A DNA stretch of 64,000 nt from contig CM053325.1 in assembly GCA_028583605.1 (NCBI GenBank), forward strand, positions 41,157,435 to 41,221,434. Direction: 5' to 3'. This DNA is from Dastarcus helophoroides. Lineage: Eukaryota; Arthropoda; Insecta; Coleoptera; Bothrideridae. Positions 1 through 12,032 of this stretch are shown here, in pieces; the stretch's first letter is position 1, and each line of letters opens with the position of its first letter. The notes under the pieces are model-generated. The model had not been told where the DNA came from, did no database searches, and saw only the letters and a list, made by a program, of their open reading frames with translations. A program made the translations under genes and the position numbers.

Positions 1-43
1 TATTTTTGATGGAACGGACTGGTCCTTGGTTATCTTCAAAAAT

Positions 44-609
44 TGAAACACAGAACTTGTCCCCTGAAACCAAGAAAAATTAAAAAACACAACAAAGGTT
101 GCTCTAACGCGTTTCGACAGCCAAGCTGTCATCTTCAGAGAGAAACTAACATCTAATCTTAAAATTAACCCTTATATACTAAGAATATTCACTTCGTGCG
201 TGATCGGCCGCACCCGAACGCGCATCCAATCAACACGTCGTTGTGTCACAATTTCTTATCTATCAACCTTAACTATTTTTAACAGGGATGAATGGCCTAA
301 AGGTCCAGCGCAACCATTCATAAGGTTGTTTCCAGCCTTATGGATGGCTAAGCTCTCACATGCATTTAACATATAATTCTTATTAACTACTCTTAACAAT
401 TTAATATCATTATCTATCCTATGATCTAATTCAAAAGCATGTCGAGCCACACTTGACTTCTCAGTTCTTCCGTACCTCAAATGAGCCAAATGTTCTTTGA
501 GTCGGATTTTAAGAGATCGTCTAGTTTGTCCAACATACTTTTGAGGACAATCCCTACATGAAATTTGGTAAATACCAGACTTATCTGTTTGCTCTACTTT
601 ATCCTTTAA
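44..609 (-). repeat. Left 566-bp inverted arm of Penelope-like element
   Basis: Reverse complement of 1712-2277 with no indels. It includes the last roughly 118 codons of the GIY-YIG domain, the 3' untranslated region and a hammerhead-like motif. Confidence 0.9.
102..142 (-). ncRNA. Hammerhead-like ribozyme in left Penelope arm
   Basis: Mirror image of the motif at 2179-2219, with identical sequence. See that entry for the structure. Confidence 0.6.
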
Positions 610-1711
610 ACTACCTAAAAGCGAATTTAATTTTCCATTAGAAGTATAAATAACCCGAAAACCCTGATTTCGTAAAATTCCACCCAAACCCTGCGTGAGC
701 GAGGGTTCAAATGGAAGTGAGACGAATTTAAAGTTTTTGTTTTCATCAGCTCGGAAAGTTGTAGTATTCACCAATTCACATTTAAATTTTTTCTTATTAA
801 TAATTTTATAAATAATATTTGGATCGAATCCATTAACTTCAGCTATATGTTTTATTGTCTTCAACTCCTTTCTGAATCTTTCCCTACTAAGAGGAAGACT
901 CAGAAGGCGATGGGCAAGGAAGTTGAAGCTTGCCATTTTGTGCTGTATGCAATGGTTTGAATCGGAAGTTATATAGCGGAAGGTACTGGAATCTTTCCTA
1001 TATACATCAAATTCTAATCTATTTTTATTCCTAATGACTAAAATGTCTAAAAATGGTAAAGCGGCTTCTTTCTCTAATTCTACAGTGAATTTAACTGTTG
1101 GAAAACGTGAATTTAAAACATCAATGAAATTATCTAAATTTTGATTTTTTGTGTCGAAAATAGCAAAAATATCATCTACATATCTAATCCATACCCTAGG
1201 AAACAAACTACATTCATTTTTAAGACGACTTTCAAAAACACCCATGAAGAGCTCAGCCATGAAAGGTGACAAAGGATTTCCCATGGCTGCTCCCTCAAGT
1301 TGTTCATAAAATTCGTTATTAATTTGGAAATAATTTTGATCCATACATATTTTCGTTAATGAAATATATTCGTCAATAATTTTGCCTGAAAGGTTATTAG
1401 ATTCCAACAGATCTCGAAGGTATAATAAAGTTTGAGGTATGGGTACACTGGGAAAGAGGGAAGAAACATCAAAAGAAACCAGCATTTCACCTTCCAACAA
1501 CTCTTCATTCTGAATTTTCTGTACAAACTCTTGGGAATTTTTGACTGACAAACTGGGTTGCTGGAATTCTAATTTGCTGAATTCTTTTACTAGCCATTTT
1601 GATAAATTATAGGTCGGTGCTCCAATAGCTGACACAATTGGTCTCACCGCCTTTCCAGGTTTATGTATTTTTGGGAGACAATATAACTTAGGTACGGTGG
1701 GGTTAGATACA
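256..1711 (-). CDS. Penelope-like reverse transcriptase with GIY-YIG endonuclease, 5'-truncated
   Basis: Retroelement polyprotein fragment that would copy RNA into DNA and nick the target. Counting from the GTG at 1647, reverse transcriptase motif A (FDVSSLFPSVP) lies near residues 59-69, motif B (AAMGNPLSP) near 120-128 and the catalytic YVDD at 156-159. The GIY-YIG nuclease starts near 358 with GIYQISC and continues with KYVGQTRRSLKIRLKEH. The frame stays open upstream of 1647 and reads through a LPKIHKPG motif, the usual entry to the Penelope RT fingers, up to the junction with the inverted arm at about 1711. The real start and N-terminal RT region are therefore missing, and the first methionine is arbitrary. 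The frame ends at a TAA at 256-258 and has no internal stop, so decay is slight. Penelope-type assignment rests on the RT plus GIY-YIG order and is strong. Confidence 0.88.
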
Positions 1712-2065
1712 TTAAAGGATAAAGTAGAGCAAACAGATAAGTCTGGTATTTACCAAATTTCATGTAGGGATTGTCCTCAAAAGTATGTTGGACAAACTAG
1801 ACGATCTCTTAAAATCCGACTCAAAGAACATTTGGCTCATTTGAGGTACGGAAGAACTGAGAAGTCAAGTGTGGCTCGACATGCTTTTGAATTAGATCAT
1901 AGGATAGATAATGATATTAAATTGTTAAGAGTAGTTAATAAGAATTATATGTTAAATGCATGTGAGAGCTTAGCCATCCATAAGGCTGGAAACAACCTTA
2001 TGAATGGTTGCGCTGGACCTTTAGGCCATTCATCCCTGTTAAAAATAGTTAAGGTTGATAGATAA
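1697..2065 (+). pseudogene. Duplicated GIY-YIG domain of the inverted Penelope copy
   Basis: Open frame of 122 codons encoding only the C-terminal nuclease of the Penelope-like protein: GIY at about residue 17, followed by YVGQTRRS and KIRLKEH. From residue 5 on it is identical to the end of the minus-strand frame at 256-1711. Upstream lies the inversion junction, so the first few codons come from the antisense of the other copy. It has no reverse transcriptase and no promoter that I can see. I regard it as a fragment produced by truncated, inverted integration rather than a gene. Confidence 0.85.
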
Positions 2066-2277
2066 GAAATTGTGACACAACGACGTGTTGATTGGATGCG
2101 CGTTCGGGTGCGGCCGATCACGCACGAAGTGAATATTCTTAGTATATAAGGGTTAATTTTAAGATTAGATGTTAGTTTCTCTCTGAAGATGACAGCTTGG
2201 CTGTCGAAACGCGTTAGAGCAACCTTTGTTGTGTTTTTTAATTTTTCTTGGTTTCAGGGGACAAGTTCTGTGTTTCA
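1712..2277 (+). repeat. Right 566-bp inverted arm of Penelope-like element
   Basis: Partner of 44-609. The encoded C-terminal 118 residues are identical in the two arms, and the untranslated sequence compared between 2081 and 2260 is also identical. Confidence 0.9.
2179..2219 (+). ncRNA. Hammerhead-like ribozyme in right Penelope arm
   Basis: In order: CTCT (stem I, 5' side); CTGAAGA core; a 6-bp stem II GACAGC/GCTGTC closed by TTG; GAAA core; ACGCGT, a self-complementary hexamer in the stem III position; T at the cleavage position (2215); then AGAG (stem I, 3' side). Hammerhead ribozymes with very short stem III are known from Penelope-like elements and are thought to act as dimers. A palindromic stem III fits that. 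One unpaired base between CTGAAGA and stem II departs from the textbook fold. Self-cleavage is inferred, not shown. Confidence 0.6.
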
Positions 2278-2290
2278 AAGGTTTATTAAT

Positions 2291-3170
2291 ATCGAGAATT
2301 TTTCAAAGCTTTCAGCATTTTTCAGGCCTTTTGTTGACATATATTTTAATTTAATAAATGCCAAATATAAGCCTGATAATTTAAAACTACAAAATTTGGG
2401 GGAATTTTTTAAATAAATATTATTTGTGTGCAGAGTGGGGGCTTTTATCCTACTTTGACTTATGTGGTCAAGCGAAAACCCATATTTACTGAGGAGCATT
2501 TTTTCAGAATATTTCTGCTTTGATTTTCAAATTTAACTTATCCCGAAATATTTTTTTTTCTCGAAATTTCGCATTTTATCAAAATTCTCCTTGTTTTCAA
2601 AATAATTTTTTTTTCAGACATTTAACTTCCCCTCTGTTACCTTTTATCTAACTTTCGACCAGAGATTAACTTTTGTATTAATTCACATTTTAATCTGTTT
2701 ATTTTCTTCAAAATTCTGTTTTCTAAAAATCTCGACATTTTTTTTTGCTAACAATTCGATGTTCCGAAAATTCTTCACGGTTTTGAACCGTTCGTTTACT
2801 TCTCAAAATGTCGACTTTTATCTCAAAATTTGATATTTTTTGCAAGTTATAGTGGAGCAGGGTGGGACGCTTTTATTCTCTAGTTCACGTAGTCGAGTGA
2901 AAATATAATACATATATTCAGCTAGAAGTTTTTTTGATCTAAATTCCTGTTTTACTTTAGAATTTTTTCTCAAAATTTTTGATTTTTCCATAAAGTTTCT
3001 TTTTATACATTTTAATTTTATTCTCAAACTTTCCATAAATATGATTTTCGCCCAGAAATTACGGTGTTTTTGTATAACGATATATGTTTGTACAAACTCC
3101 TTTTAAAGTCCGGTTTAATAAATTTTTTCGAAATTTTAATTTTTTTTCTAAAGATTTATTTTTTTTTGTG
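2291..3170. other. AT-rich stretch without recognisable gene
   Basis: Homopolymer-rich AT sequence. The short open frames on both strands have low-complexity translations and no family features. I see no RNA gene or repeat boundary. Confidence 0.6.
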
Positions 3171-3366
3171 TAACGGAATCGTTCTTGGTTATCTTCAAAA
3201 CATAAATATTGTCCCCTGAAACCAAGCAAGATTAAAAAATACAACAAAGCTTGCTCTAACGCGTTTCGATACTGTATCTCTCTGAAACTTGGCTATCGAA
3301 GCGCGTTAGAGCAACCTTTGTTGTATTTTTTAATCTTTTCTGGTTTTAGGAGACAATATTTGTATT
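3171..3366. mobile_element. Palindromic Penelope terminal fragment
   Basis: Two copies of the Penelope end face each other. Bases 3171-3272 read, on the minus strand, through the terminal sequence seen in 1-143. Bases 3276-3366 repeat it on the plus strand, including the GCGTTAGAGCAACC segment and the TTTTCTGGTTTTAGG tail. The hammerhead core is broken here: GATGACAG is deleted after CTGAA, and GAAA is changed to GAAG. It is older and more diverged than the copy at 1-2290. Confidence 0.75.
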
Positions 3367-4746
3367 TTAATTTATTTCCTTATAATCAGATCAAAATGGT
3401 AACAAATATATAAAAATTTCGGCAAAGAGGTACCTTAGAAATTTAATTTTGGCTTGAAATTTCAAAGCTAGTTAGATTGTTAAGGAAATATTTCAATAAA
3501 ATTTATTTGTTTTTTCTAAATATTAGGTAAATATTTTAACAAAATAATCGAGAATTTGAATAAAATAATTTGTTCGCAGATTTGTATAAAATACATATTT
3601 ATTAGAAAAACTATTTTCTAGAATTTTCGAGACAGGTATGTCAAAATTAAGAAATTCTAAGAGAATATAGGATATTGTGATTCGGTCATAATGGCATTAA
3701 TTTTAACTATGTGTTTGGAAGACTTAGTAAAGACAGAAAATCGGAAAAAATGTATTCGACTTTTTAAAATAGACCCAAATCAACCCATTGACCACCAAAA
3801 GCCCGGCGCTACTGACCACCTTAAATGCTTTACGGCAACATACGCTTATTACCAGCTTACCAGCTGCACTCGTAACGAGGGCGAAACATGGCTAATTAAT
3901 GGGAAACAAATCTCTATTAGTTATTTTGACGAATCAGTATTTTTAAAGTTTTTACATTTTTTTGTTTCATTAATCAATCGGTTTGATGAAAAGTAAAACG
4001 AACTCAAAATTTAAAAAATTAACGAACAACAACGGCTGAAACTAAAATATTAATTTTGCCAAATAAATAACGATAATAGGCACTGGTTCATTTAATTTTG
4101 AAGCATATTCACGTTGATTAGCAGTTAGGTTGTTGTTTATAAAAAATATGTCAACGATAGCCCACAGTCAGAAAAGGTTCAGTGTACTAACATTAATACT
4201 CGAGTGCTTCTTTTCCGAACTATTTTAGACCTTTCGGGCGCATGGAAAAAGTGATGATTCGTCGGTAAACTACACATGGTTTAAAAAAATTCAATCGTAT
4301 CACAGAGACGTGTGTGTTACCAAAGACCAAATAAATCCCGCTGTGCCAAGTTTTTTGTCTATATTGAGATTTGTTCATCAAATCATCAAATTTTTTTTCC
4401 AATTTTCACACCCTGCATTTCGGTTAATATCAAGTTTTGGTAAAAGGTAAATGTAGCTCAATCACACGATTTTTATGCACAAAATCTACTGTTGTTCTAT
4501 GTACCATTACTTATGTTCCACTTTGTATTTTAGAAATTTCTACTCCTTTTGAAAACTTTTTCCGGAAAGTCTTAGCAACATTTTTCAATTTTCTTGAAAA
4601 TAGACCTAATTATCGGCATTTAAAAGTTCGATTTTTAGTTAATCATAAACTCTGACATAACTCAAAAATCCTTTTTCTATTGGTGGCTCAACTGACCATT
4701 CTATTCTAATGACTCATGGAATGAAGCGACAATAATGTGTAGGTAT

Positions 4747-4773
4747 ACGATAACCAAGAACCAGTCTGTTGCA
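4747..4773 (-). repeat. Penelope outer-end fragment
   Basis: The reverse complement closely matches the outer Penelope sequence at 8-33 and 31418-31443 (…GGACTGGTCCTTGGTTATC), with a few substitutions. No hammerhead or coding part is attached, so it is a tiny fragment. Confidence 0.55.
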
Positions 4774-5156
4774 CCAAAAAAATATTTAATAAGTTGTTTA
4801 CAAAATTATTTCAGTCGCTTTCAAAGAAATCTCCATTACATGGCATGTATTTGTCAAGCTTTTTTCTCACTGTTTGAAGCACCTGGAACCCTTCAACTTT
4901 GCCCTTTGCAAAGTTATTTTTACTGCCTTTACATCATCAAAACGCTTTTCTTTCAAATTTCTCTTCATTCTTGGAAAAAATGGAGAAGTTACACGGGGCT
5001 AAAGAACGCAGAGATTGCGGAATTACAGAACACCCCACAGCGGCGAAATTGCGTTTCACTCGCAAGACCTTGTGTGCAGGGATGTTAAAGGAACTATTCA
5101 CCGTATTGCCAAACTTCCCGGCATTTCTTCCTCACATTCTCTCTCACTTAAAATTT

Positions 5157-5703
5157 TCAAATTCTTGATTTAGAGTCTGCCAAATGATTATCGTCTTCAT
5201 CATTGACCTGATCATGTTTTCTTGGGTCAAAGGGAGTTGAAAACCTTCCATTGGTTTCTGGGTCATACACATAGCAGCAACTTTTATCACCTGCAATAAT
5301 AACATTCAATATTTTTTTTAAATTCTGATTCAAGTTAATGAAATATTTTTTTAATTCTGTTTGAGAAGACAAGGAATAAATTTAGTGGCAATCCAACTCA
5401 CTTGCCAATCCTCAGTCAAAAACAATTGACATGAGCACCAACTTAGGCACGTCTCTTCTAAAATGTCGTCGATTGCCAAACGACGTTTCTGGTTTTTTGC
5501 CATTTTTATTTAACATTTTTATTGCTTCGAAATATTAATGAGCGCAGGGAGCAAACATGGTCTTTGAGATTTATATTCCCACATTTAAAGCACCCAAACA
5601 ACTCGAAATCTTGTATCTGGCTCATAGCATCCTCCTTGAAAGCCTTTTGAAACATTTGGTAAGATTCAGATGCCGATTTTTCAAACAGGAAACAAAATTT
5701 CAA
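5157..5703 (-). pseudogene. Mariner-type (DD34D, SETMAR-like) transposase relic
   Basis: Two minus-strand fragments in different frames resemble one mariner transposase. Bases 5506-5703 encode a helix-turn-helix region with KSASESYQMFQKAF and EDAMSQIQDFELFGCFK, which matches the pattern of the HTH_48 domain found in mariner and SETMAR proteins. Bases 5157-5372 encode the start of the catalytic domain, ILNVIIAGDKSCCYVYDPET, the place where intact relatives have the first catalytic Asp in a GDES/GDET motif. The sequence between them is frame-shifted, and the downstream catalytic residues are absent. The gene is plainly dead. Assignment to mariner is from motif resemblance only. Confidence 0.6.
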
Positions 5704-6445
5704 ATATATTCTTTATTCGCCTAATTTGCCATAACAACTTCGCAGGCGCAACACAAAAATACGAGAAACACAACGTTATTTAACTTACAAATTGTCGTCA
5801 CCTGGGCAGTCGTTTCATGAAAGTTCCTAATAACCTCATCTACCGAAAGAACTATGTCTACAGATGGCAGGGGCTCCTCAGTCCGGTTTTTTTTGGGTCC
5901 CCTTGGCGAGAAGTTTGCCGTACATTACGTTTTTTTTGGCCATTAATTTTTGAAAATAAATACTCATTACTGAAAAATCTGGCTACACATATTCACCATA
6001 TATGGAAGAATTGCCCTATGTGTGGAGGTCCTTCTGGGCTTGGATCAACTGATCCCCGTACCCTATCCACATGCTGTTTTCGTATAAGATGCTGATACTT
6101 AAGGAGCATAATCCTTGGGTCATTTAAAAGAAAAAAAAGCTTTTATCAACGTAAGTCCGGAACCGCTTTATTTCTAAGATACAGGGTCTAGTAAATTAGG
6201 AAAATATTCTTTAAATTCTTTGAAATTTCTTGAAATATTTTCTTGAAATTCGGTAAATACTAATTAGGTTAAAGAACACATTTTTGCAGGAAAAATCTTT
6301 GTTCTACTTCTATTAGTAGCATCCGCACCGACATGCCCCCAAGGATTCATGAAAAACGATATTTTTTTCAAATCACGTATTCGTATTATACTCATTTTTC
6401 TCCATCTTCCCTTAAAATTAATGCCATTATGACTGAATCACCCTG

Positions 6446-8100
6446 CATGTATATTATGATATATATCATAAATATTTATTAGCTGATGTATATCATAATA
6501 TATATTGTGATGAGGGGCCATGAGTGTATGTAATGATTCAAAATTGTCAGATTTTGCGCATCCTTAAAATTTTTCGAAAAATATTTATTTTCGATTTTCG
6601 GACCAAATTTGTCTCCGTTGTGTTTTAAAGTTATTTTATTCTAATAAATTTTAATCCCAGTTCATAGAGTGGGCAGGGAAGTGTTATCAAACTCAAACTC
6701 AATTGACCTGAACATTTTATTTCAATAGGTCAAAAAATAAATCGACAAAACAAGTCACTGGTTTTTAAGGGTTCTTAAACATAATACAACAAAATTAAAA
6801 TGAAAGTGTTTATTTCAACTTGTTTAAATTTGTAGGACGCAAGTTTAGGAGAAATATTTATTTAGAAAATTAAAATAATTATTTAGAACAAATAATCTGG
6901 TATTCTTTGTTTAACTCTTTCGCTCATATATGGTGCGCCGATTATTAATTTGCCTAAGTTTATCTTAACCCTAAAAACTGCAAGGTTTTTTCCCAGCTTA
7001 GCTATTTAGTTTGTACTCAAAGGTTTTTGAACCAAATTCAGCTAACTTTGCACCTGATTATCGGTGAGTGTTTGCTGATTAGTTTGTACACATAGGTTTT
7101 CAAACTATTTTCAGGTGACTGTTTTTATTTCCCAATTCGTGAAAGTTTGTCGTTTGAGCTAACAATATCCAAAGAATAATGCTACGAGAAAATAAAGCTC
7201 AAGCTTGGAAATAATAAAAGTTGTGATTCATCGTAATAAATCAAATTCGTAAATGTTGATTCAATCTTACAGATTTCTTGCTCTCTCACTCTGTTTGCGT
7301 TAACTTGTTCCTTTGTTTTGCTTCCTGTTTTTCTCATACCAAACTCAAACAAGTTAATCACCAGAATTCGAACCAGTGTCATAAAGTAGACTAGAAAAAT
7401 TGTTTAAATTTGTAGAAACTTTCTAACAGGATTTTTTCTTCTAAAACTATACTTTTAGGGCTAGTGTTCTAATAGAGGGGAAGCTCAGAAGTGGCTAAAC
7501 TGGACCTAACACAAAAAAAAACATTTATATAAAGGTTAAAACCTAGCATAAGGTTCTCATTTTTTCCACCAAAACATTTCCTTGACGAGAGCTGATGTTG
7601 ATACTATTCGTCCACCTACGTTAGTGCTTCAAGTTTGGCAACAGATCTATAAGGCTATCTTTGGTCCGGGTTGTCTTGTCCTATATTTTTGGGATTCAAG
7701 CCACCTACGAAGGAGGATCTACGAACGAGTTAGCACTAGGTAAATACACCAAAACAAGAACCAGATGAGAGCTTATTGTAAATTATGGTCCTAAGATGTT
7801 ATCCCCTTAACTCGTCGCTCGGAGAATATCGGGTATCGACCGTCTGGGCTGGAATATTGCCACTTGCGAATATACACGTCATGTTCATATATAAAAAAAG
7901 TCTAAGAAACACACATATTTTGGGGCTTCAAGCATATTTTATTGCAAAAAGAACATATATGAAAATACGAAAACATATTTTTTGAGTTACATACGTTTTA
8001 ATGAAAATGATATATACATCATGCTCATCAGGAAAACTTAACATTATGGACCCATTTTTTTTATATAAAATTATCTGAAAAACATAATAAGTAAATGTTT
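6446..8100. other. Gene-free AT-rich region
   Basis: I see no coding family, RNA gene or clear terminal repeat. Short frames at 7182-7382 and 7785-7985 lack family features. The right part (about 7400-8100) may be the untranslated end of the piggyBac element that follows, but I could not identify its TTAA border. Confidence 0.5.
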
Positions 8101-9063
8101 TTACTCTTTAGTATGATAAATGCCCAAACAGGGGGGCGAGCATAATCCTGTTCTACATTCTAAACACCAGCATCTAGACTCTTTTCTAAAGCCATTTTCA
8201 TAACAAAGATGGCATCTCTTGGTTGGTTGCTGATTATTTGGCCTAGGTGAAACTAGAAATGGAAAATGTCGTTCCACAAAACGAGATACGTTAGCAGTTT
8301 ATGACCGTCTACATCGCTGATCCGGTGGCTCACCATATTTTTCAATCATATTTTCTGCAAGCTCTATATTAAAGATGAGCAATATTCAATAAATGTAGGA
8401 AAACCTTTTTATAGTATTTTTTCAAATGTGTGCGATCAAGGGAATAGAAATAGAGGAAAGTATCTGACAAATAAACCCCGTCCATATGCGTATTATAGGC
8501 AAGAAAAACTGCTAGCTTTTGTATGGTCTTATCACGTCTTTCAATTTCTAGCATAGTGTTATCATGTATGGTGCTAGTCATTGTTATACTTTTTTATCTT
8601 TCCATTTCATAATCATCTGTTTTCTTCTAAACATTGCTAAAGATTCCCCTTTTTTTAATTTTTTTGTTTTAATCTCTTCTTAAATTCCCTTCCGAGTTAG
8701 GCGCTAGACCCTTCGCAGTCTGTTTTTTGTCTATCATTTCTACCAAATCCGGGCTGGTGTAAAAATTGTCCAAAAATAAACAATGCCCTTTATTGAGAAG
8801 ACTGTAGTAGTCAATAGTGTCAATACAATTCGTGATGCAATGGGTACATCATTATTTTTTTCAGCATAATTAGTATCAGCCCCAGTATACAGGGTGAGTC
8901 ACTAAGCGGGAATCGGTCTTTGGTAGGCGTATCGGTTAAAACATCGAAAAATGTTTTAAATAAAAGTTGTTCGAAATAAAGTTCTCCACAACCTTAAATT
9001 ATTGCCAAATATGGCGGCCTTCCGGTTGCACCGGAAACGAACACAACTTTCTTATTTTAAATA

Positions 9064-10848
9064 CCGGGTGTTTTTTTTAGTTGGGAGGTTACCTTTATAT
9101 GGAATACTACTTATTATAAAGGCAAACTGATTTTATCGATGGGACTAATCAGAATTAAACTATCTTCTAAAAATATTTTCAACTTCCTCCCACTACCGAT
9201 TATATCGGAAGTAGACATCAACTTTCTTATTTTAAATGGCAACCCACAAATTTTATGTTTTATTTAGATTTTACGTAAAAAAATAAGGTGAGTTTATGTA
9301 TACATGTTTATCGCTATCTTTGATTGTTTTAAAGATATTTCAATTTTTCGAAAAAAAATGACAGAAAAGAGGGTGATTTTGACTCTGTATCTTTTTTATT
9401 ATTTGCACTAAAAACATAATATTTGAATTGAAGTCAGGAAATATTATAAAGACTATAATAACGTAAACAGATTTTACATTTATTATACATTATATTATTA
9501 TTTTAAATGGGAACTATATGTTTTTTAAACATTTTTGGATTCTTCACATAAAAAGAAGAAAAAAGTTATATTACTTATTTTTTAAAATTTTGTGCCGTTA
9601 CAGAGGTATTTTACATAAATCTCAAATTAAAAAAAATCAAACATTTCTTGTTTGTTCAAGTAGAAAATTAGCTGTGGGCAATAAAAGCTTAAAGAATTAA
9701 TCATAATAAGTAATAGGAAACAAAAATAATTGACAAAAAATTTACATCAAGAACAACAAGGGCGATCTTCTCTTTCAATACATTTAAAGACATATTTTAA
9801 GATTTTGAATTGAGTAACGTTTTTAAGCACATCCGATTGTTCCTAGCAATATGCTTGTCATGCAGTAGTCGTAAAAAAAATTACTAAAAAATTTCCATTT
9901 TGATTTTCATTGTAAAATTTAACGCTTAAAAATCCTGAGCTCTAATCTAACAGCATAACAGTTAAAGGACGAATTTTCTTGAACATTTGTTGTTGATTTT
10001 GATTACTCCAAAAATGAGAAGTCTGTTTAACAAACCATTTTTACGAAACTTACATTCGTGGCTACCTAAACATTTTTCAGTAAGTATTCTAACAATTGGC
10101 CAAAAACTTATTCGTCTTGTGCGGTTATCTTTTAAATGTTATTTGGCCTAAAATTTTTAAGCCTTGTGGTTGTGTTTTTTTTTTTAAATTTTGTGGACTA
10201 CTACCAAGTTGCTACTAAAAAAAAAGGTATATTTTTCTTTTTCATTTTGCATTATATCTCTGTAACGGTGCAGAATTTTAAAAAATTAGTTATATAACTT
10301 TTTTCTTCTTTTTACGTGAGGAATTCAAAAATGTTTAAAAAACACATAGTTCCTATTTAAAAAAACCGAGTTTTTTTGAATAAAACAAAAACAATAAAGA
10401 TCACAAAATTTCCATCACCCTGTGTAATAAATGTACAACTTGATTACCTTTTTATAGTCTCCATAATATTTCATGACTTCAACTCAAATTTCATGTTTTT
10501 ATTGCAAATAATAAAAAAGATACAAAGAGTCAAAATAACCCTCTTTTCTGTCAATTTTTTCCGAAAAATTGAAATATCTTAAAAACTACCAAAGATAGCA
10601 ATAAATATGTATACATAAACTCATCTTATTTTTCCACGTAGAATCCAAATAAAATATAAAATTTGGGTGTTGCTATTTAAAATAAGAAAGTTGATGTCTA
10701 CTTCCGGTATAACCGGAAGTGGGAGGAAATTGAAAATATTTTTGAAAGGTAGTTTAGTTCCGATTAGCCATATCGACAAAATCAGTTTACCTTTATAATG
10801 AGTGATACTCCATATAAAGGTAACCTCCCAACTAAAAAAAACACCCGG
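9064..10848. mobile_element. Fold-back element with ~550-600-bp inverted repeats
   Basis: Starts CCGGGTGTTTTTTTTAGTTG and ends with the reverse complement, flanked by TA on each side (9062-9063, 10849-10850). The opposite arm of the host element has an uninterrupted TA at the matching place, so the insertion border is exact. Inverted similarity extends from the ends to about 9610 and 10260. The centre (about 9650-10190) is unique, AT-rich and has no transposase, so the element is non-autonomous. The CCGG/TA ends suggest mobilisation by a mariner-like enzyme. Confidence 0.8.
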
Positions 10849-11389
10849 TAGAACACCCTATGTATTTTTACATTTTTGGATTCCTTGTTAAAAATAAATA
10901 TGAATTTATTTAAACAACATAGGCCCTTAGTTGAACCGTTTTCGCGTAATTTAATTTTTTTTGTTAAATTTGACGATTTCGGAGCTTGACGCCATTAACG
11001 ATATTTTCTAAACACAATGACTCAGAGTTTTGTGGCATACGGTTTTAAATTCAGAAAAGTATGGAGTATTTGTTTACGTCTTTGCTTCACATTCGTCGAC
11101 TCAATTCTGCAGTGGTTCAAACATGCATAACTTAATTTTTTCAAATAGAACCACCTATCTTGGATTATCTTATCGGATGTAAAATTAAGTTACCTTTTTT
11201 TGGTACCAGGTATTGCCACCTCCGTCCAATAATTTTTGAAAAATTTAGAATTTTGTAAAAATTTTAATTAATTTCGTATTATCGCGTTAGCCCTGGATGT
11301 CGCGGTTTTGTTTCGTTTCGTTTGTCCGGCAATAACTGACAGTTTATCTCATTGTTGTCGCGAGGTCTTCGTATTAGTACTGAAAGACA

Positions 11390-11930
11390 ATGTTTTCTCA
11401 AGAAGAATTGGTCGATGTGGTTTACGCCTTGGGCAGTGCTGACAGAAATCCATTTCTTGCCTCAAGAATTTATGCCCAACGCTTTGCCGATCGGAGGCAT
11501 CCAAATTCAGCGGCATTCGCTTAATTGAGAGAGAGGTTTGAGCGAACTGGTAGTACGAAATACGAGAAAAGGAGCGTAGAAAACCAACGACGCATGAAGA
11601 AAACCAAATTTTAGTAGCGGCTGCTGTTGTCCAAGATCCGCACTTAAGAACCAGAAAAATAAGTGTGACATTGCAAATAAACCAAAAATCGGTTTTATGA
11701 TTGTTGTGTAAAAACAAGTTTCATCCGTATCACACCTAGCTAGTGCAAGAACTCAATCAAGCTGACTAACAATCGATGCAATTGTGTGAATGGACGTTAC
11801 ATAATCTGCAGGAACACAATGACCGTTTCGGACATTGTACTATATACCGACGGATGTACAAACATTTTTTAAGAACCGCTTCTTGGGAAGGAAACGATAC
11901 ACCACGATACTGAAAATCATCATTGGATTT
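11390..11930 (+). pseudogene. N-terminal mariner-like transposase copy in left arm
   Basis: From the ATG at 11390 the translation begins MFSQEELVDVVYALGSADRN and continues through IYAQRFADRRHPNSAAFA, then a TAA stop, then LRERFERTGSTKYEK. Later parts match the minus-strand transposase up to just past its first catalytic Asp (LYTDG in place of LFTDE), after which homology ends near 11930. Frameshifts follow the LRERF segment. It is the inverted duplicate of the start of the gene at 12033-13091. The same in-frame stop occurs in both copies, so the stop pre-dates or was shared after the duplication. Confidence 0.7.
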
Positions 11931-12032
11931 CAGTGTAAGGCATTAAAGAAAGTAAATAAACAATAAACAAATTGGTAACAGTAAGTTGCAACAAATATTA
12001 AGAAGAATACATAAACAATGGTAATAATAACA

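Larger units (their letters stand above)
1..2290. mobile_element. Penelope-like retroelement with inverted partial second copy
   Basis: A 5'-truncated Penelope-like element on the minus strand (reverse transcriptase plus GIY-YIG endonuclease) is joined head-on at about 1711 to a shorter plus-strand copy of its own 3' end. Bases 44-609 and 1712-2277 are reverse complements in one constant register (coordinates sum to 2321), with no mismatch in any of the blocks I compared. Such truncated, inverted partial copies are characteristic of Penelope-like elements, whose ends act as pseudo-LTRs. Each arm carries a hammerhead-like motif. Sequence outside the arm (bases 1-43) continues the terminal repeat seen again near 31418, so the element probably extends left of the window. 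I see no target duplication. Confidence 0.88.
3673..6445. mobile_element. Decayed mariner-like element with ~32-bp inverted ends
   Basis: Left end GTGATTCGGTCATAATGG with CATTAATTTTAA and, on the opposite strand at the right end, CAGGGTGATTCAGTCATAATG with CATTAATTTTAA form inverted repeats of about 32 bp, after which similarity stops. A minus-strand mariner transposase relic lies inside (5157-5703). At 2.77 kb it is longer than a simple mariner, so other insertions are likely, including a Penelope end at 4747-4773. The outermost bases of the left end are mutated, so the borders are approximate. Confidence 0.45.

Noticed and set aside
3691..3996. 101-codon frame near a mariner-like end
   Set aside because: No recognisable domain, and its start lies in the inverted end.
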